From Sulfurimonas sp. (GTDB lineage Bacteria > Campylobacterota > Campylobacteria > Campylobacterales > Sulfurimonadaceae): a stretch of DNA of 7,775 bases. The stretch covers positions 1 to 7,775 of the forward strand of contig DQSP01000115.1 in the NCBI GenBank assembly GCA_015663215.1. Reading direction: 5' to 3'. Both the position numbers and the translations under genes were made by a program. Each line of letters opens with the position of its first letter. Within the stretch, counting starts at the first letter, position 1. A model generated the notes under the pieces. It saw only the letters and a list, made by a program, of their open reading frames with translations. It was not told where the DNA came from and made no database searches. Below are positions 5,355 to 7,775 of this stretch, in pieces.

Positions 5355-6398
5355 ATGAAACTTTTTTTACTACTGCTTCTTTTTATATCAGCACTAAATG
5401 CCACTAAAATCAATGATGTCTCAAATATTGTTGGTGTTCGAGAAAATCAAATTATCGGTTACTCTCTCGTTGTCGGTTTAGAAAAAACAGGTGATGGAAC
5501 AACTTCAAAGTTTACACTCCAGTCAATCTCAAACATGTTAAAAGCGATGAATATTGACATGAATCCAATCGATATAAAGTCTAAAAATGTTGCTGCCGTT
5601 GTTGTAACTGCAACGATGAAGCCGTTTGCTAGACAGGGTGATAAATTTGACATTACTGTTTCTTCCATTGGTGATGCAAAGTCTTTAGAAGGTGGAACAC
5701 TCCTAATGACACCTTTAAAAGGGGTTGATGGTAAGATATATGCATTAGGTCAAGGTGCTGTAAGTATAGGTGGAAGAAACACAAGGGGTGGTGCAATAAC
5801 ACATCCTACCACTGGAGTTGTCTTTAATGGTGGTTTTATAGAACGTGAAATAAACATTAACCTCTTTAATCAAGAGTATGCAACATTATCACTCAAAGAG
5901 GCTGATTTTAAAAATGCAGTAGCTGTGCAAAAAGCAATAAATAGTTTTTATAACACTCAAGTGGCAGTAGCAACTGACTCAAGAAGTGTCAAGTTAAAAC
6001 GTCCTCAAAATCGTTCAATGATAGAGTTTTTAGCAGAAGTTCAAGATATAGATATGAACTATAGACCTAAAAATAAAATCATTATTAATGAGAGAACAGG
6101 AACAATAGTAGCAGGTGTTAACATTGAACTTAAGCCAATAATACTTACACATGGTGATATCACAATAAAAATAGTTGAGCAAAAAAACCTCTTATCACCC
6201 GATGGAGCTGTAATCGTTGATAAAGATTTAGTTATAGGACTTAATGAAAATGAAGTATATACAAAAGAAGGAACTACGACAGTCGCAAACTTAGTGCGTT
6301 CACTTCAAAAAATGGGTGCAACTCCTAAAGATATAATCTCTATACTTGAAGCTATGAAAAGTGCTGGAAGCATAGTAGCTGACTTGGTGGTAATGTAA
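5355..6398 (+). CDS. flgI: FlgI, flagellar P-ring protein
   Basis: FlgI is a secreted periplasmic protein that polymerises into the P-ring, the bushing around the flagellar rod in the peptidoglycan layer. The 347-aa product has a signal peptide (M-K, then a leucine-rich core at residues 3-14, cleavage probably after ALNA at 13-16). The mature part opens with the typical KINDVSNIVGVRENQIIGY and contains GLEKTGDGT, GAVSIGGRN and, near the end, ATPKDIISILEAMKSAG. The length is normal for the family. The ATG at 5355 is chosen for AAGGA at 5345-5349 and because an in-frame TTG at 5334 lies upstream of the predicted sigma-54 start site and lacks a proper signal-peptide start. The stop overlaps the flgJ ATG by one base (TAATG). 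It is the first gene of the flagellar cluster. Confidence 0.97.
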   Translation: MKLFLLLLLFISALNATKINDVSNIVGVRENQIIGYSLVVGLEKTGDGTTSKFTLQSISNMLKAMNIDMNPIDIKSKNVAAVVVTATMKPFARQGDKFDITVSSIGDAKSLEGGTLLMTPLKGVDGKIYALGQGAVSIGGRNTRGGAITHPTTGVVFNGGFIEREININLFNQEYATLSLKEADFKNAVAVQKAINSFYNTQVAVATDSRSVKLKRPQNRSMIEFLAEVQDIDMNYRPKNKIIINERTGTIVAGVNIELKPIILTHGDITIKIVEQKNLLSPDGAVIVDKDLVIGLNENEVYTKEGTTTVANLVRSLQKMGATPKDIISILEAMKSAGSIVADLVVM

Positions 6399-6703
6399 TG
6401 GGATACGGTATAAATAGTATGACAAGCATGGCACAATTAACAATCCAAAATACAAATATACCTAAGATAAATGAGAATGTAGATGATAAAGAACTTCGCC
6501 AACAGACAGATGCATTTGAAGCAGTTATCATTAAAATGTTAATGGATAATGCCGCAGTGAATGATAAAGACATGTTCTCGTCTCAAAAAGATCCAGGTGA
6601 TAAAATATACAAATCAATGTACCGTGATGAACTCTCAAAAGCGAGTGCAGGGGGCTTTGGTTTCTCACAAATGTTATATGACTATTTAAGTAGAGAAAAG
6701 TGA
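6398..6703 (+). CDS. flgJ: FlgJ-like rod-binding protein, single domain
   Basis: This 101-aa protein matches the N-terminal rod-binding domain of FlgJ, which caps or scaffolds the growing flagellar rod in the periplasm. The conserved parts are LRQQTDAFEAVIIKMLM at 33-49 and the C-terminal helix with YKSMYRDELSKASAGGFGFSQMLYDYL at about 71-97. The muramidase domain that follows in E. coli and Salmonella FlgJ (about 300 aa) is absent, so a separate enzyme must open the peptidoglycan. This short form is normal in Campylobacterota, and the clean stop argues against truncation. The start codon overlaps the flgI stop by one base, with GGTGG about 7 nt upstream, so the two are translated together. 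No classical signal peptide is present; export would be by the flagellar type III apparatus. Confidence 0.9.
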   Translation: MGYGINSMTSMAQLTIQNTNIPKINENVDDKELRQQTDAFEAVIIKMLMDNAAVNDKDMFSSQKDPGDKIYKSMYRDELSKASAGGFGFSQMLYDYLSREK

Positions 6704-6712
6704 GGAAAACAC

Positions 6713-6739
6713 TCAAGTAAATGAATGATTTGCCGATAT
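6713..6739 (+). promoter_or_regulatory. Sigma-28 (FliA) promoter of flgM
   Basis: The -10 GCCGATAT (6732-6739) matches seven of eight bases of the sigma-28 consensus GCCGATAA. Exactly 11 nt upstream lies TCAAGTAA (6713-6720), which matches TAAAGT of the -35 in five of six core positions. Transcription would start near 6746, just ahead of the flgM ribosome binding site AAAGGA (6748-6753). This places flgM and the genes after it under the sigma factor that FlgM itself inhibits. Confidence 0.85.
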
Positions 6740-6759
6740 AGAAGTATAAAGGATAAATT

Positions 6760-6969
6760 ATGATTTCACAAACAAATGCTTCTGCAACTCGTGCTACTTA
6801 TCCAAGTAAAACTAGCGAAGTAAAAGAACAAAAACAGACTGCAAATGTCTCATCTGATAGTGAGGCAAGTAAAGTCGATGAACTCAAAGAGTCGATAGAC
6901 TCAGGCGAGTATAAAGTAGATGTTGATGCCCTATCTCAAAAGATGGCGGATTCTTTACTTTCAAACTAA
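6760..6969 (+). CDS. flgM: FlgM, anti-sigma-28 factor
   Basis: FlgM binds the flagellar sigma factor FliA in the cytoplasm and holds back late flagellar genes until the hook-basal body is ready. The 69-aa product has a polar, probably disordered N-terminal half rich in serine, threonine and lysine. The conserved sigma-binding C-terminus lies at 37-68, with SKVDELKESIDSGEYKVDV followed by DALSQKMADSLL. The length is close to the short FlgM proteins of Campylobacter and Helicobacter and well below the 97 aa of Salmonella. AAAGGA (6748-6753) lies 6 nt before the ATG. Its own sigma-28 promoter lies directly upstream, giving negative feedback, and read-through from the flgI sigma-54 promoter can supply an early pool because no convincing terminator separates flgJ from flgM. 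flgN follows after 21 nt. Confidence 0.93.
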   Translation: MISQTNASATRATYPSKTSEVKEQKQTANVSSDSEASKVDELKESIDSGEYKVDVDALSQKMADSLLSN

Positions 6970-6990
6970 AAAGTAAAACAGGAGTTAGAT

Positions 6991-7419
6991 ATGTTATCAC
7001 ATTATTTACAAAATGCCCTCAGTGATTTAAGGGATATAATTAACATTACAGAATCTGACATTAAAGATATAAAGAAAGCTGAGCATACTACTCAGTTCGA
7101 TCGATTAGCTCTTAAAGAAGAAAAATTAAAAAGTTTTGAAGTAAAAAAAGCAATAATAGACCACGAAATATCTTCTTTAATGACATCTAACCCTGACATA
7201 GACTTACCAGATCTCCTTGATAAAGAACAGCATATACTTTTAGAAGAACTTAAAGTTGAACTAAACAACTTACGAGAAGTTAATAAAAAGTATGCAAAAT
7301 TTGTTTTACTTGTAAGTAACTTATATAATACATTTTTAGAAAGACTTGTCCCAACTGAAATGCAAGGCTATGATAAAGTTACTGCACAAAATGCATCGAT
7401 TTTAGAAGTGAGGGTGTAA
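6991..7419 (+). CDS. flgN: FlgN-like flagellar export chaperone
   Basis: This 142-aa cytoplasmic protein is almost entirely alpha-helical with long charged coiled-coil stretches at about 8-62 and 74-117. That is the shape of FlgN, which binds the hook-filament junction proteins FlgK and FlgL and guides them to the type III export gate. FlgN sequences are poorly conserved, so the call rests largely on size (138-144 aa is usual), helical pattern and position between flgM and flgK, as in the Salmonella flgMN pair and the Campylobacter cluster. AGGAG (6980-6984) lies 6 nt before the ATG, a strong ribosome binding site. Only one base separates its stop from the flgK ATG, so chaperone and client are made together. 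Confidence 0.85.
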   Translation: MLSHYLQNALSDLRDIINITESDIKDIKKAEHTTQFDRLALKEEKLKSFEVKKAIIDHEISSLMTSNPDIDLPDLLDKEQHILLEELKVELNNLREVNKKYAKFVLLVSNLYNTFLERLVPTEMQGYDKVTAQNASILEVRV

Positions 7420-7420
7420 G

Positions 7421-7775
7421 ATGCCTTCAATTTTTAATAGTCTAAGCATTGGTTATAGTGGTCTGGCTGCTGCACAAGTTGGGATAAACACAACTGGTAA
7501 CAATATCGCAAATGCAGAAGTAGAAGGCTATACAAGACAAAGAGTAGTTCAAGCAGCACAAACACCACTTTTTACAGGTGCTGGTAATATTGGTAATGGT
7601 ACACAAGTTGCAGATATTCAAAGAGTATTTGATAACTTTGTATTTGATAGGTATTCAAAAATATCAGCAGATAAAGAGTATACAGAATTTACACAACAAA
7701 CTTTAGAAGAACTTTCAACTTATTTTCCAGAGATAGATGGTGTTGGTATTAAGGCTGGCTTGACTGAGTACTACA
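7421..7775 (+). CDS. flgK: FlgK, hook-filament junction protein (5' part only)
   Basis: The open frame runs off the right edge after 118 codons. It encodes the N-terminus of FlgK (HAP1), which joins the hook to the flagellin filament and is exported by the flagellar type III system. The start MPSIFNSLSIGYSGLAAAQV and the motif TTGNNIANAEVEGYTRQRV at about 24-42 are the D0 rod/hook/HAP signature. The following GNGTQVADIQRVFDNFVFDRY (about residues 58-78) is characteristic of FlgK rather than FlgE, FlgG or FlgL. AGGG at 7411-7414 lies 6 nt before the ATG, inside the end of flgN. The remaining several hundred residues lie outside the window, so domain completeness cannot be judged. It is the natural client of the FlgN chaperone encoded one base upstream. 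Confidence 0.95.
   Translation, partial: MPSIFNSLSIGYSGLAAAQVGINTTGNNIANAEVEGYTRQRVVQAAQTPLFTGAGNIGNGTQVADIQRVFDNFVFDRYSKISADKEYTEFTQQTLEELSTYFPEIDGVGIKAGLTEYY

Noticed and set aside
6701..6715. TGAG...CTCA as a terminator after flgJ
   Set aside because: The stem is only 4 bp, there is no T-tract, and it overlaps the -35 of the flgM promoter.
6711..6717. ACTCAAG, an exact HAIR right half-site before flgM
   Set aside because: No CTTGAGT-like partner is present at the required distance upstream, and the bases form part of the sigma-28 -35 region.

Overview
The window looks like chromosomal DNA of a free-living Campylobacterota (Epsilonproteobacteria) member, most likely a Sulfurimonas-like organism. 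This rests on the AT-rich composition, the cbpA-hspR heat-shock pair, the flagellar order flgI-flgJ-flgM-flgN-flgK (which I recall from Campylobacter), the short single-domain FlgJ, and promoters with strong extended -10 boxes but no clear -35. The genus is inferred, not proven. No mobile elements, tRNA/rRNA genes, CRISPR arrays or large repeats were seen. Coding density is very high.

Layout. (1) 18-1315: an extended -10 promoter drives cbpA (zinc-finger-less DnaJ-type co-chaperone) and hspR (MerR-family heat-shock repressor); part of a probable HspR operator lies at the left edge. (2) 1327-1349: a perfect 9-bp hairpin sits between the convergent hspR and murA genes and includes the murA stop codon. 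(3) 1342-2604, minus strand: murA, first committed enzyme of peptidoglycan synthesis. (4) 2605-2679: a compact divergent promoter region in which two TATAAT boxes on opposite strands form a perfect 8-bp inverted repeat. (5) 2680-5310: five tightly packed plus-strand genes: an unrecognised 143-aa protein, an unrecognised four-helix membrane protein, a DEDDh exonuclease with an ExoX-like C-terminal module, a small receiver-like protein, and an RsmD-family methyltransferase. (6) 5313-7775: flagellar genes flgI (P-ring), flgJ (rod-binding), flgM (anti-sigma-28), flgN (chaperone) and the start of flgK (hook-filament junction).

Regulation fits the flagellar hierarchy. A sigma-54 promoter with exact GG-N10-GC spacing begins three bases after the rsmD stop codon and precedes flgI (basal-body class). 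A sigma-28 promoter (GCCGATAT with an 11-bp spacer to TCAAGT) precedes flgM, so the anti-sigma factor, its neighbour chaperone and FlgK can be made late under the sigma factor that FlgM inhibits. Most of the window is ordinary housekeeping and motility sequence. The least explained parts are the two unrecognised genes at 2680-3652 and the receiver-like small gene next to rsmD-flgI. I found no convincing evidence for a wholly new system.
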